From: Mycocentrospora acerina
Taxonomy: Eukaryota; Ascomycota; Dothideomycetes; Pleosporales
DNA length: 64,000 nucleotides
Assembly (NCBI GenBank): GCA_022701365.1
Contig: JAKUHH010000380.1
Location: 24,555 to 88,554, forward strand
Direction of reading: 5' to 3'
Below the pieces are notes generated by a model, which worked only from the letters and a program-made list of their open reading frames with translations, had not been told where the DNA came from and did not search any database. Shown piece after piece: positions 47,071 through 58,194 of the stretch (its first letter is position 1; every line of letters begins with the position of its first letter). The position numbers and the translations under genes are program-made.

Positions 47071-47985
47071 ATGTCGGTTCTGCCTGGATTTCCATTTCTT
47101 TCTGATAGCGATGACGACAAAAACTGTATTGAACTATCAAACGGGCAACTCGTTTGCTGCCGACACTGTCTCGTTGTCTGCGCCAAATGCTGTGTTGATT
47201 TCAGCTTCACGGTAGAGGATGACGGCTGTGATAATGAATCCAACACTGAACAGGAATCTAAGAGCAAGAATCAGCTCTCACGAATGAACGAAAAAGTGGG
47301 CGAACTGATGGGCACTCCAAAGAAGCAGCAAGGAACTCGTCGCATCCTAGCTACCAGATTCAAACCTCCAACACCGACCACAACACCACTCGCCTTGTTC
47401 CATGGCATCAACACATATGGCCACTTTGCTCGCTACGTCCACAGACAAGACCGTACCACAGGCCTGATCTTCACCGACGGCGCCTGTCTCAATAATGGAA
47501 TGCCTAACCCCCGTGCCGGCTGGGGCTTCGTCGCAGGCCCTCCTGAGCTCGCTGGTACCCATTCTTGTGGCAACTGCAAAGGTCGCCTCGAGAGGAAAGG
47601 CCCCTTTGGAGACGACGGTGCTCAAACTAGTAATCGAGCGGAGCTCCGCGCGATTTTAGCTGCGCTTGGACTGCGATACTGGCCCGGTGAGGGATTCAAG
47701 ACGCTGGTGTTTGCTACCGATTCGGAGTATGTAGTGGAGGGTGCTACTAAGTGGGTAAAGGGGTGGTTGAAGAATGGGTGGAAGACGGCGAAGGGGGAGC
47801 CGGTGAAGAACAAGGATTTGTGGGAGATGCTGCTTGGTGAGGCGGAGAGGTTTAGGAATCATGGAATGAAAATTGAGTTTTGGAGGATTGGGCGTGAGTT
47901 GAATTCCATGGCTGATAAACTGGCGAAAGAAGGTGCTGCAATTTCACATGCGCCGGACGAATACACCATAATCATGGGTGCTTGA
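47071..47985 (+). CDS. RNase H family protein with Cys-rich N-terminus
   Basis: 304 aa from the ATG at 47071 (ATCACTATGTCG context; opens MSVLPGFPFLSDSDDD). An in-frame GTG upstream at 46963 is rejected. Catalytic residues: D136 in IFTDGACLNNG, E191 in SNRAELRAILAA, D217 in VFATDSEYVVEG and D282 in SMADKLAKEG, with GWLKNGWKTAKGEPVKNKD as the hybrid-binding segment. The N-terminus has a Cys cluster (C30-x2-C33 and C37-x2-C40) that could bind zinc; the 36252-37067 paralogue lacks it. No reverse transcriptase is linked to it. Confidence 0.85.
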   Translation: MSVLPGFPFLSDSDDDKNCIELSNGQLVCCRHCLVVCAKCCVDFSFTVEDDGCDNESNTEQESKSKNQLSRMNEKVGELMGTPKKQQGTRRILATRFKPPTPTTTPLALFHGINTYGHFARYVHRQDRTTGLIFTDGACLNNGMPNPRAGWGFVAGPPELAGTHSCGNCKGRLERKGPFGDDGAQTSNRAELRAILAALGLRYWPGEGFKTLVFATDSEYVVEGATKWVKGWLKNGWKTAKGEPVKNKDLWEMLLGEAERFRNHGMKIEFWRIGRELNSMADKLAKEGAAISHAPDEYTIIMGA

Positions 47986-48432
47986 GGGACTTTGCACGAA
48001 AGTAGTACTTACCTTGAAGACTTCTCGAAAGACTCAGGGACGAATTAGCGAAACAGGAATTCTGTGTGAATCAAGTTATAGATATGAATGGATATTTATA
48101 TTATCGTCAACTAAACTACGATGCAATCAGTATTAACCGTTTCCTCGTCAACACACTGGATTTCCTATAACTTGCAATCGTTCGGTCTACATGTCTTCAT
48201 CTCGGAACATATAATTAGTCTAATATATTTAATTGCATGTATTGATCCCTTACCTGATAGATGCCAGAATAGTATAACGTGTTCCACGGGCAAGTAGGCC
48301 ACCCCACCAACTTCAATCGCCTCTAAAGCTGCGCAACCTAACCACATGAGATGACAGTGGGTGAACAGTATTAAATTAGATTAAATACTAGCAACTTAAT
48401 TCTTTGTATGTACGTGAGTTGTGCCCTGTCTC
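47986..48432. other. Intergenic DNA
   Basis: Nothing supported. Confidence 0.3.
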
Positions 48433-50042
48433 TCAGCACCTCTTGCAGCGCGATAGAGCCCGGCGGCTGAGACCTAATCGCTCTCTACTTTGGCGCTGTT
48501 CACGAGCAATCTGCTGCTCAGCCTCTTGTTGAGCAAGCATATCCTCTCCAGCTCCCTTTGTTATGACTCCTTGCTTCTGTATCCGCTTCTTTTTGCGCTG
48601 CTTCCGCTTTGACGTTGCCTCGTTGGCTCTCTCAAGGCTGGTGATCCGATCACACATTAGCTCAGCTGAGAGCATCATCACCTCTGCCCCCTTATTGATC
48701 TGATTATTTGCCTTAATAATTGAGGCAGCTGGTGAAACTTTATGCCGGACTCGAGTACGTATCAGTGCTGATTGGTCTTTAAGCTCACGTACGTTATTCG
48801 GCATTCGGGCCTCCCAGAGAGCCTCTGCTAGAGCAGCTGGAGTAGGTGTACGGAGCTGCACGTCCAGCTTCAACAAGACGTCTGGCTGGAGTGGGGCCAG
48901 GCCTGCGCCTCGAAAAGCTGAGAAAATGTTGGCTGTAGTAAAAGATTGCGTGAAGGCTGCTTTAAAGGCTGGCAGAAATTCAAGCTTTGTGATATAATTG
49001 ATATGGTGGCGGATCAGGCTCTCAATCTCACGACTGTGCGCGCGCTTTAACGGCGAGAAGCAGCCAACGTCAAGCGGCTGAAGAGGGTGAGATGAGTGAG
49101 GTAGCATGTAGAGTGCGTATATATTGTTCTCCTTGCAAAGCTCTTGAAATTCAAGAGAGCGGTGGCTCTCATGACCATCAAGGATAAGTAGCCGACATGC
49201 TCCTACCACCCTAACCCCTGTGTGCCTAATGAAGTGCTTTAGCCACTCTACTGCAGACTTATTAGTAGCCCAGCCGTTATCAGAGACTCTAATAACCCAA
49301 CCTTGGGGCAGGTCGTCCACCCTTTAGCATTGATGCCCTGGACGACTGTTGTCCACTCCCGGTTGCCTGGCTGGACAGCCTTTGGCCGTCCTCGTCTCTC
49401 TGAAGCTGTAACAATTGCTCCAGTGGATATCTGGCCCATCATAAAGCCTGTCTCGTCAAAGTTGTACGTGTCCTCATCCTGGATGCCATACTTGGCTTTG
49501 ATGTTAGCTACCAGGCTGAACCAGCCCTGTAATACCCTAGAGCCTCACAGAGGGCTCTCTTGTAGTCGTACTTGCGATTAAGCTTCACTTCAAGCTCTGG
49601 TTGACGCCTAACAAACGTACTAGGCCAGTTTACGCCAACATGGCCTAGATTGCGCTCAGCGCGCAAGCAATTGGCCATATCATCTAAAGCTGCGAGCCGA
49701 GAAGGAAATCCTCGCGCAACCAACTCAAGGAAGTGATAAGTAATCACTCTCTCCTCGTTATTGTCTAGATTCCGTGAGTTGGCCATAGTGTCAGCTCGTG
49801 AAGATTGTTTGGCGCGTCGTTTACTTAGTGTAGCTTGAAGAACCCATTAGATAGCTGCAGCGTGTCGCTGGGAGAGTGTTGTATCTTGTTTGAGAGCCTG
49901 GAATGCAAGCTATATCTGACATTCTTTTAACGAGTCTAAATGGTGTTGTTGGGGTGGCATTAGTGTAGAAAGGGCACTTTAGTAAGGGCTTGGCAAAAGT
50001 GATTCGTTCACCCGTTGATTCTTTCGCCCGTGAGGTACGTTA
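48433..50042 (-). mobile_element. Fot1/pogo-type transposon, family B, best copy
   Basis: The right edge is TA (50041-50042) followed inward, on the minus strand, by ACGTACCTCACGGGCGAAAG. The transposase reads from about 49960 (MPPQQHHLDSLKECQ) with two early stops where the family has other residues. It continues from 49786 (HTH region: ERVITYHFLELVARGFPSRL, then GVNWPSTFVRRQPELEVKLN), a frame change near 49510, FDETGFMMGQISTGAIVTAS, and a frame change near 49320. From there 295 open codons run to 48433 with LLILDGHESHRSLEFQEL, HPLQPLDVGCFSPLKRAHS and a Lys/Arg/Gln-rich tail. The DDD catalytic residues are all visible, but it needs two frame changes: inactive. The left TIR was not found. Confidence 0.8.
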
Positions 50043-50796
50043 CCATATCTTTCCTAACTCTGGAACCGGACACTAGAGCCTTCGCAGCGGCTGGCTCGGC
50101 AAAGGAAGACACTTGATAAAGTCCTTTTTCTAAATGACGTCATGTTTACTGTTCGCCTTGAACTAAGGTCTTGACTGGCAATTCTTGCTGAATTACTGAC
50201 GGTACTGCAGACAGACGATGTCCTTCGAAGCGGTGGAGACTTTGCAGCGGCTTGCTCACTAGATTTCAGTCGACCTCCGCAGGTTTATGACACATTCGCG
50301 CTTAGTGATGCTGGAGGCTATGAAATGCTCATGCATACGTGGCCCTATTTTTTTGGCCAGGAGCTTCTCCACAAGCGATACTAACAGGCAATCCAACACC
50401 AGTCACTAGCCGTTCGAATGGCATGGGTAAGTCCCAAGCAACGCCAATGAACTATGCTGTTTGCAGTTCATCTTCAAATCCCATCCGCTCTCGTCAACTA
50501 GTCTGACTTGGGCCAATGCAGTGGCGATGCCTGCTAAACCTTATGTTGCGAGTCCTCGACTGCACATCCAGAGCATGCCAGACTCTCTTGCAGCTTCGCA
50601 TTATGATGGATCAGAATTTTGCCTAACACACATGGACTATCCTCTTCGCGCAGAGAAGCGAACATTCATCGACCCGCAGGTATGTGTAGGCTACGCTAGC
50701 GAGGCACACAACGGGAGCCACTTTAGGCACAAGGTCGTCATCTACGCGTTTATGAGATAGAAGAAAGCCATGGAGATCTCTCAAAACTACCCAAAA
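50043..50796. other. Intergenic DNA
   Basis: A frame of 99 codons at 50461-50760 has no motif. No gene called. Confidence 0.35.
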
Positions 50797-52224
50797 TTAC
50801 TCTCGCAACTTCTGAACAACTCTCTCCAAACTCTCTACAACCGCGCCTCGGAACTCGCCGACTCCCCATAACAAAATACGCGCAAGAGCGCATACAAACT
50901 CTTCGCAATTGCTCTGTAGCGTGACCCGCCATACCCTCAACACCGTCATATGAAACTTGCCATCGATACAGTAGTGAATGAAGAGGCTGTGCATGGGACC
51001 TTCTGTCGCAATACTGAAGACAATCCCAAGAGTAGAAGATGCAGCTTCTGGACCAAGACGTTGCAACGCATGCATGATATTGATGGCACACGCCCCACCG
51101 ACGGCAGCTTGGTTTTCCGCGCCCATCATGTTCCCGCTTGTAGTCAGGCCTTTTGTTTCGACGAGAAGAAATGGAAAGTGAAGACCGGACTGGACAAGAT
51201 GGGGGTCGCTGAACATGCGACGGGTGTCTTGCCATTCGCCAAGAAGGACTTGGAGAAGCTCGGTAAAAGAGGAGCGGGCTAGGCCGACAGCGATGTCGGG
51301 CTTGGGGGTTGTGAGGGGGCTGCTGGGATCAGTGTCAAAGTCCGAGGCGGTTGTTTCGCTGGTCACGGTGGCAGTATCAGTGGGATCGGTGGGTGTAGGC
51401 GGATAAGTCATGTTGAAGGCGGCTGGTAGTGGTGACGTTGCTGCTGCTTGGCTCAGGCGCGGCGTGGCAATGGACAACAGATCGCGCAGGGTCGGTGGAC
51501 GAGGCTTGAGTTCAGACCGCCACAACTTATCAGATGCGCTCGTTGTGAGTGTGCCCTGCCCCAACAGCCGCACGAGACGCTGAAAAGGCCCAGTAAGCAG
51601 CTCGCTCCTCCACTCAGCCTCACCCTTTGCGTCGCGTGCCAGCTCGCGACAGCAGCTCATGTAATCGCTGGCAATGGCGCAGATGTCGTCCTTGTGCGTG
51701 GAAGAGATGGTGTCAAGCTCAATCGCGCCATCAAATGCATTGCCCAGGACGCTGCGGCGCATCGCATCAACAGTGGCGGGCAGGTCAAAAATGTGATCGA
51801 CGTAGATGTGGGCGCGAGCCATTGCGTTTTGCCTGTATTCAGGGCTCTTTTTAGTTGGGCTAGCTGAGCGCGAGCGCACGCTAGTCTTGTGAGCGCGTCG
51901 CCGGCTTGATTCTGATCTCAAGTCCGACATGTCGCCGCGGCTGCTGCATGCAACGTCGAGTGCCCAGTCGCGGATTGAGCGCGCGCGAGCCGACCTGGTG
52001 GAATCTTGATAGTCGTGTTGTGGAGGATGATGGAATATTGTGGGCCGTAGTTGCTGCTGTTCATGTTGTCGAGACTCGGGCGTGCGGGGCTCAGGCTTGG
52101 ATTCACATCGAGAGATGCGTTGGCGTTTAGATGCAGGCAGAGGTGGGGAAAGAGGCGGAGGGCGAGACTGGTTGTAAGTTTGGCTGAGACTGGCTGTCTC
52201 GGGAAGTGACAGTTGGCGCTTCAT
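50797..52224 (-). CDS. PD-(D/E)XK nuclease-like fungal protein
   Basis: 475 aa without introns, from the ATG at 52224 (MKRQLSLPETASLSQ). The first 130 residues are low-complexity, Pro/Ser/Arg-rich, with a KRQR nuclear signal. The C-terminal half has the order expected of a PD-(D/E)XK core: KPDIAVGLARSSF (D310) and then FPFLLVETKGLT (E356-x-K358), followed by GAENQAAVGGACAINIM. This resembles the DUF7924-type fungal proteins. If active it would be an Mg-dependent nuclease, but the assignment rests on these motifs only. GC-rich and free of RIP, unlike the transposon immediately downstream of its 5' side at 52379. Confidence 0.6.
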   Translation of the reverse strand: MKRQLSLPETASLSQTYNQSRPPPLSPPLPASKRQRISRCESKPEPRTPESRQHEQQQLRPTIFHHPPQHDYQDSTRSARARSIRDWALDVACSSRGDMSDLRSESSRRRAHKTSVRSRSASPTKKSPEYRQNAMARAHIYVDHIFDLPATVDAMRRSVLGNAFDGAIELDTISSTHKDDICAIASDYMSCCRELARDAKGEAEWRSELLTGPFQRLVRLLGQGTLTTSASDKLWRSELKPRPPTLRDLLSIATPRLSQAAATSPLPAAFNMTYPPTPTDPTDTATVTSETTASDFDTDPSSPLTTPKPDIAVGLARSSFTELLQVLLGEWQDTRRMFSDPHLVQSGLHFPFLLVETKGLTTSGNMMGAENQAAVGGACAINIMHALQRLGPEAASSTLGIVFSIATEGPMHSLFIHYCIDGKFHMTVLRVWRVTLQSNCEEFVCALARILLWGVGEFRGAVVESLERVVQKLRE

Positions 52225-52378
52225 TGCATAATCGCGGGTGGTCTGGTGTCCAAACGTAGACGGGGAAACTGGAAGTAACGCTGTGTTTGTTTGTCTGGTT
52301 TTTTGGTTGCTGGGGTAGTATGACTAGAGATGCCATCGTCGCCAAGCCAATCGGCTCGTCGCTCAACCACCTACCGTA

Positions 52379-54537
52379 TCCGTGCGCGTGATGCGCGGCA
52401 ACGCCAAAACGCGTCAAATTTCAACATACCACAACTACACCAAAATGAACACAACAAAGGCTGCAATTGAAGCTATTGAAGCGCTAGAACCAGGAGAATA
52501 TTTTCCATACTCAGATGTAGCAAAAAGATTTAGCGTTGTGCAATCTACTTTAATCCGACAGCAGATAGCCATTGTGTAGCACTACATAACTAAGTCAATT
52601 AATCAACAAAAGCTCAGCTCCCAGCAAGAGCAGGAGCTTATAAGATATCTTAAGAAGCTCATAAAGAAAGACTTATTATTTACACCAGAGATAATTAAAA
52701 ATTTACATCGTGTATAGCAAAAGAGATTGTTAGTAAGAGCAGGGTTATTTGCTTTATTAACTAGAATTTACACTATCTCATATTATGATAGACTATTAGT
52801 ATAGACGTCAATCGCCACCAGGCTGACTTAGGGTCCAAATGTAAGCTATGTTTCAACCTGCTAGGCGAAAAAATTAACAAGTATAACGTTAAGCCTTGCA
52901 ACACATATAACATAGATAAGAAAGGCTTTCTTGTTAGTATCACCAGCCGCTCAAAACGAGTGTACAGCAGGAGGATGTAGGAGAAAAAGGAGGTTACAGC
53001 AGCTATCCAGGATGGCTCACATGAGTGGATAGCCCTCCTGGCGTGTGTGTGCCGCCAAGCCTCATATTTGAGGCTACTAAAAAGAGCATACAATCAAGCT
53101 GGGTTGAGGCAATTAAAGCTGGAAAACAAAAGATTTTTGTCAGCTCATCACTCTCAGGATGGACTAATAATGATGTAGGTCTTGCCTAGCTTGAGCAGGT
53201 GTTCAATCGCCACACTAAGGAGAAGGCAGGAAGATCTTGAAGGTTATCCATCCTCGATGGTCGTGAATCTCACGTTTCTATAGATTTCTTGGATTAATGT
53301 GATAGGAATAGAATCCTTGTTGCTATCCTTCCTCCTCACTCAACCCACACGCTCCAGCCACTCGATGTGGCTATGTTCAAGTCTCTCTCAACAGCGTATT
53401 CAAAGGAACTCTCAACTTACCTTCACAATAGCCATGGACTTCTCCCAGTCAAAAAATGTGACTTCTTGCCTCTGTTCTGGAGAGCCTGGCAACGCTCTGT
53501 TTAAAAAAAGACAATATTGAAGTCTTTTAAGGTAACAGGCATCTCACCATTTGAACCAGCTGAGATACTTAAAAGATTTACTCAGGATAAGCAGGAGTCA
53601 TCAAAAGGCTCACCACCTATTGAATCTAACTGGAGAAGGTCAGAAAGGCTGTTGCATAGAGCAGTAGTTGATAAAAACACAGAAGAAGCTAAAAAGCTCA
53701 GTTATACACTACACTCCCTCCAGGTTCAAAACGAGCTGCTTAAGCTTGAAAACTAGGGGCTCCGAAAAGCGCTTATTGTTAAGAAGACGTAGCAGAAGCG
53801 TATAAAACCTTTTAATCTGCATTAACGTTAGGGTTACCATAGTGGTGCTGTTTTCTGGTCTATAAGAAAAGTTAGAGAAGCTCGTGTTTGTCAGTCAGTT
53901 AAGGAGCAAGAAGAAAGGGAGCTTAAGAAAGCTTATAAGCTCATTTTTGAAAAGATAGATTAAGGGAAGCGTATAGCAAGAGAGGCAGCAAAGGCAGTCA
54001 AGGAGATGGAGAAGGCAAATCATGCAGCTGAACAGGAGCGTAAGAAACAGGAAAACAACGCCAGAAAAGCTCTCCAATTATCCTAAAAGGGTAGGAGGAA
54101 GGCTTTAAAGCCTCCGCAACAAGTTATAAAGCACAGAAAACAGGTGGTAGATGCGTCAGGTGGTGGTGAGTCTCATTGAGCTGTTCCTGCACCTCCACCA
54201 CCACAGTGACGAAAAGGCCGTGCGATTAGGCTACCAAGCAAATTCAAGTCGAGCAAAAGTTTCGCATATATTATCTATACTATCCAACACAGAAATATAT
54301 AATAACAGCAATTGTGCGTGGCTTAATAGCCTCATTTCTAGATGAGATGGTTTTNGCCGTGCGATTAGGCTACCAAGCAAATTCAAGTCGAGCAAAAGTT
54401 TCGCATATATTATCTATACTATCCAACACAGAAATATATAATAACAGCAATTGTGCGTGGCTTAATAGCCTCATTTCTAGATGAGATGGTTTTGGTGTTT
54501 CGGGGCGTCACACGAATCCGGGCATCACGCGCACGGA
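52379..54537 (+). mobile_element. Fot1/pogo-type transposon, family A, nearly complete
   Basis: Bounded by 16-bp perfect terminal inverted repeats: left TCCGTGCGCGTGATGC from 52379, right GCATCACGCGCACGGA ending 54537; TA precedes the left end. The transposase reads in pieces from 52445 (MNTTKAAIEAIEALEPGEYF), then LSSQQEQELIRYLKKLIKK, the catalytic part with LSILDGRESHVS-like residues near 53250, HTLQPLDVAMFKSLS near 53350, a clean C-terminal block at 53520-53756 (FKVTGISPFEPAEILKRFTQ) and an Ala/Lys/Glu-rich tail to about 54120. Many TAG and TAA at Gln positions: RIP-inactivated. It contains the scaffold N at 54355. True length is about 2020 bp after removing the 138-bp duplicate and the N. 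Confidence 0.85.
54217..54493. other. Assembly join: exact 138-bp duplication around one N
   Basis: 54217-54354 and 54356-54493 are identical (both start GCCGTGCGATTAGGCTACC and end GAGATGGTTTT) and the only N of the window (54355) separates them. This is the signature of two contig ends that overlap but were not merged, not a biological repeat. Confidence 0.85.
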
Positions 54538-55531
54538 CACGGTACCTTATCGTTTTCCAGCTGCATCAGCCTCCATTTCTGCTCCCATTCCATCTCTATC
54601 CTTCTGATATCGTCCCTTCTTTCTGTATTCAGCCTCTCCTGGTCGTTGGCAACACGGCGCAATTGCTTCTCGATCTTCTCTCTCTCCACTTTCAACATCT
54701 TTTGCATTTCTATATCCTTACTCGCGATGGCCTGAGCGTTATCTTGCTGGATCTTGGTAATTTCTGCCGCATATTTGCATGTGAGTTCTGCTAATTCCTC
54801 ATTTAATGCATGACCAGCTGATGTGGACCCTAGTGGAATCTCTTCATCTACGAGCTCTTGTTGGAGCTTTAGCGCGACTCGAGGCATTTTAGAAAACATG
54901 CCCAAGATCTCTAAGCCAGAGTCAACTGTGCCGAGAAACCTGGCGGTCCTTGTGCCGCTGCTGATCATCTCACCCCAGAAATCTGGGTTCGAACTGAGCT
55001 CTGTTTCGTGTGCGACGGCGACAGTGTCCGTGATGATGCCCCAGAAAGTGGAGGCCATGACCACGTTCTTCATTGGATCCGTTCCGCACAACTTGCGGAA
55101 CATCCTGAGGTTTCTCATCGCGCCTCCATCCATGCGGACATCCAAAATGCGGTGGCAGTATATGATGCCAGTCAATTGGACGTGAGCCCTGTACGTGACT
55201 TCTAACCATTTCGCCAACTTAAGGAGCACTTCTGTGTCTGTCTTGTATGTGTCGTTGAATCCAGGCGTGTCGACCAAAGTTATGTTCATCCCATATCTGG
55301 CAAAAGTGTAGCCAGTTATCTTTTGGGTTTCTGGGAAAGTCAGTTATCTACTTAACAGAACGGCAGAATTAAAGATCTACGGGATTTGAGACCATGTCCT
55401 ATGCCGGTATCGAGACCGCTAACTTTCTCAATGAACGAACTTTTACCCGAGCCGGTCAAGCCCATCACGGCGATGACAATGCTAGGGTTATTGGGCTGAG
55501 CAGTCGAGTTTATGGTTACTATTTTCACCAT
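54525..55531 (-). CDS. P-loop GTPase (G-domain protein), 3' end cut by a transposon
   Basis: Two exons on the minus strand: 55531-55381 and 55330-54525 (intron GTAGAT...CCCAG, 50 nt); 318 aa. Walker A/G1 is GLTGSGKS (residues 24-31), with IAVM in front, and G3 is VDTPGFNDT (D71). The next segments (GIIYCHRILDVRMDGGAMRN, NVVMASTFWG) are typical of AIG1/GIMAP- or septin-like fungal GTPases. A long coiled coil with E-K-I-E-K-Q-L and R-R-D-D-I-R repeats fills the C-terminus. The last three residues and the TGA stop (54525-54536) lie within the right terminal repeat of the family A transposon, so the original C-terminus is lost or was extended. Next gene upstream (minus strand) is the coiled-coil protein at 55923. 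Confidence 0.8.
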
Positions 55532-55922
55532 TTTGGATATTTTGCTTGGCTTGCTAAGAGGAAAAGCAAGCTACTTAAGTCTCAAGAGAATATTCACCTC
55601 AGAACTTGCCCCATGTTGTGAACATGAACCGAAGCTATGACAAACTCGATTAACAGGACACATGGGCAGGCATCCTGCAGGTAGGCTGAGTTCAGCCCCA
55701 GTAGCTTCGGAAAACATGGCCAACGCAGCCTTCGATACGCATGCACGGGTCGGGCGATCGTCGTACCATTGAGATGCATTAGGCTTATCAGCCACTTCAA
55801 TAATACCCTGCATGATTTCAATGCACTGTATCCCAATAAGGCTTGCTACAAAGTACCACTTGAGTTCCAACCACTAAATTCAGCAAACTCTGACAACGCC
55901 AGACTGGGCGCTCTACATGTGA

Positions 55923-57733
55923 TCAGACGCCAGGCTCTCCACCTGTCCTCACGCCTTTGAGCCAAACGCTAGCTTTGACCCACACCCTATCAGAAGCATA
56001 GTTCTCCGCATTCTCATTGCCCCACGCGATAATCGCAGGCTGAACCACCATGCCTACTCGCAGCCCATCCAAGCTTTGCTTTTGCTCAAAACTTCTCTGT
56101 GACTCGTGAGATCGCACGTACTTAGAGGTTGTCAGGAAAGGTTCGGTCGACAGTGTCGACAAGGTCAATGTGTTAGGAAAGCTTCGCTGGCTCCACAAGG
56201 CTGCCGAAAGATTCCCTGCCTCAGCAATGTGATCCAAAAGATCCTGCTCCTGTTTCTGAGTTGCTTTGCCATCTACCAAGTTTAGTAGCACTCGGGCAGG
56301 GCCTCTGAGAAAATTTATGGCTAATCTTTTATACAGAGCTGCTCGGCATTGCTCTACATCTTGAAGTGCCTTCTCTGCTTCATGAGAGACGGCATTGGAG
56401 CCTTCAACTCTACTCAGTAGGCGCAACATGTTGGAGCGCCAGAGGTGACCCTCTTTCTCGTTAACTTTGCAAATATTAGCCCAATTGTCTCTCCACGGAG
56501 TTGATTATTCTCACTGACCTGCTAGTAACTGTTTGTATGTCCAGGAAAAGGTTTTACTCTCCCCTGGCGATTCAGATGCTCCAGAGTCGCCCAGAGATAG
56601 GAACGGTGCTGCCATGAGCTTGGTACAGATCAGGTTGGCAAGCATACCTTGCAATATGATTGCAGGAGTAATAGATCCCTTCCCGGGAGTGATAAACTCA
56701 TCCGGAATTCCCTTTTCTGTATCTACCTGAATGAATTCCCCGACCGAGGTGAGAAATTCATGCTTCTCTGCGTCTTTGAGCTCCGTTACTCGTTCGATAC
56801 TTTTATGGGCATTATCTTTGGCCCAAGTTCGCCATCCTCTCGTCATTCCTTCAAGCTTATTACGAATCTGACTATCATCTACAGCCACAGTCTTGTGATC
56901 CTTGAGAAATCTCAATGCCGACTCTTGCGCTTCAGACACTATCTTGTTCTGGCTTTCAAGCTTAGCTGTCAGCATTTCTATTTTGTGGTTGTACTCTTCC
57001 TCCTTTGTACGTAATCTCTCCTCACTCTTCCCAAGCTCTCGCCAAATTTCGTGTTCGAGTTCTTTGAGGGTATAGAGTTGTCTCCCTTGCGAATCGAAGT
57101 AAGTTTTGGATGATCGGTTGACTTGAGATCTCGATTGTCTATCAGACGTTTCATTTCCGCTGCCAACCAGGTTTGGCAAGCGGCCAATTGTGTTGCCGAA
57201 AGCTCGTCGGAATTTTCCAAGGCTATTATTTTAAAATTTTTACTCGTCTTGCAAAACAGTACGACTTACTCGTTTGGTTTGTTAGGCGTGACCGGTTCTG
57301 GGTCTTCCATTCTATTGTCGTGCTGTCTCTGGCCAGCCAGATTCTGATCTCGATTCTGATCTTGTAAGTGTACATAATTATTATGTAGCTTGACGACTCA
57401 CCTTCTCAAGGAATTTTTGAAAATATCCATCGCGTGAGAATGATTGTGGCTCGCTTAGAGAAAGGTCACGCTATTGTAGTAAGTCGCGGTCGTGACTTTA
57501 CATCTTTCCATGGTGAACTATTCAACTGTGACAGAACTTACGCTGGTTGTTTGCGACGTCTCATATGCAGGAGTATGGCCCCTTGAAGCAGGCTGATTTG
57601 CAGGATCCACGTCTTCCCAAGTTGCTAGAGGAGCTTGATGACCGTCGCGACTTTGTCTACCCTGGCTTGGATTCTTTTCGTGGCTCATTTTGGACTTGAA
57701 ATTTTCTGGAAAGACTTGTGCCTTGAGATGCAC
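55923..57733 (-). CDS. Fungal coiled-coil protein of unknown function
   Basis: Five exons on the minus strand: 57733-57542, 57470-57402, 57355-57270, 57222-56519 and 56464-55923. Phases agree and give 530 aa. The start could also be the second Met at 57688. A coiled coil lies at residues 165-225 (LEHEIWRELGKSEERLRTKE and following). The C-terminal half has a conserved fungal pattern: TWTYKQLLA-like end, LWRSNMLRLLSRVEG, ALQDVEQCRAALYKRLA, DHIAEAGNLSAALWSQRSF, and DGLRVGMVVQPAIIAWGNEN with RVWVKASVWLKG at the end. I recognise it as a recurring unnamed fungal family but know no function. It sits between the GTPase and, across a divergent promoter, the Hsp70-like gene. Confidence 0.75.
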
Positions 57734-57918
57734 TCAGCTATTCGAAGCGCCTTGATATCTTGTGAACTCGGGGAAATCCAGCCTGGTCAGCAGGGCGTCA
57801 CACCTCCAGGATCGGACAATCTGGTAATGCTTGTCCCATACTTCTGCGACCGTCAGTACGTAAATTTCAGAAAAGACGCTTAAAATTTGCCAAGGATCAT
57901 TCTTTTTTTGGGCTACAA

Positions 57919-58194
57919 TTGAATATTTGGTTATATGGCTTGCACATCCATTGTCTAACGAGGCTAACAGCAACTTGCATACGCCCCCCTATCTGTCAGA
58001 GGTGCTTTATTATTGCTTTTCGCTCTTTGTCTTATTCTTAGAGCTAGTCTAAATTTCTTTCAGCCAACTATTAGATATTTGGTTACATAACTTGTATCTG
58101 CGTTGCCTAACAAGGCTAGCAGCAACTTGCATTAGCCCCCTTCTGTTAGAGGAGCTTTGTTAATGCTTTTTGCTCTTTGTTTTATCGTTAGCAA
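57919..58194. repeat. Imperfect tandem duplication in the divergent promoter
   Basis: Two direct copies of about 125-130 bp: 57919-58045 and 58072-58194. Shared blocks include GATATTTGGTTA-like, CAAGGCTA-GCAGCAACTTGCAT, CCCCCTTCTGTTAGAGG-like and GCTCTTTG. They lie between the starts of the coiled-coil gene (57733) and the Hsp70-like gene (58527) and do not code. Confidence 0.75.

Noticed and set aside
54217..54493. Biological tandem repeat in the transposon tail
   Set aside because: The copies are 100 percent identical and abut an N, so this is an assembly overlap.
55571..55870. Minus-strand frame of 99 codons between the GTPase and coiled-coil genes
   Set aside because: No motif, not in phase with either neighbour, no plausible introns linking it.
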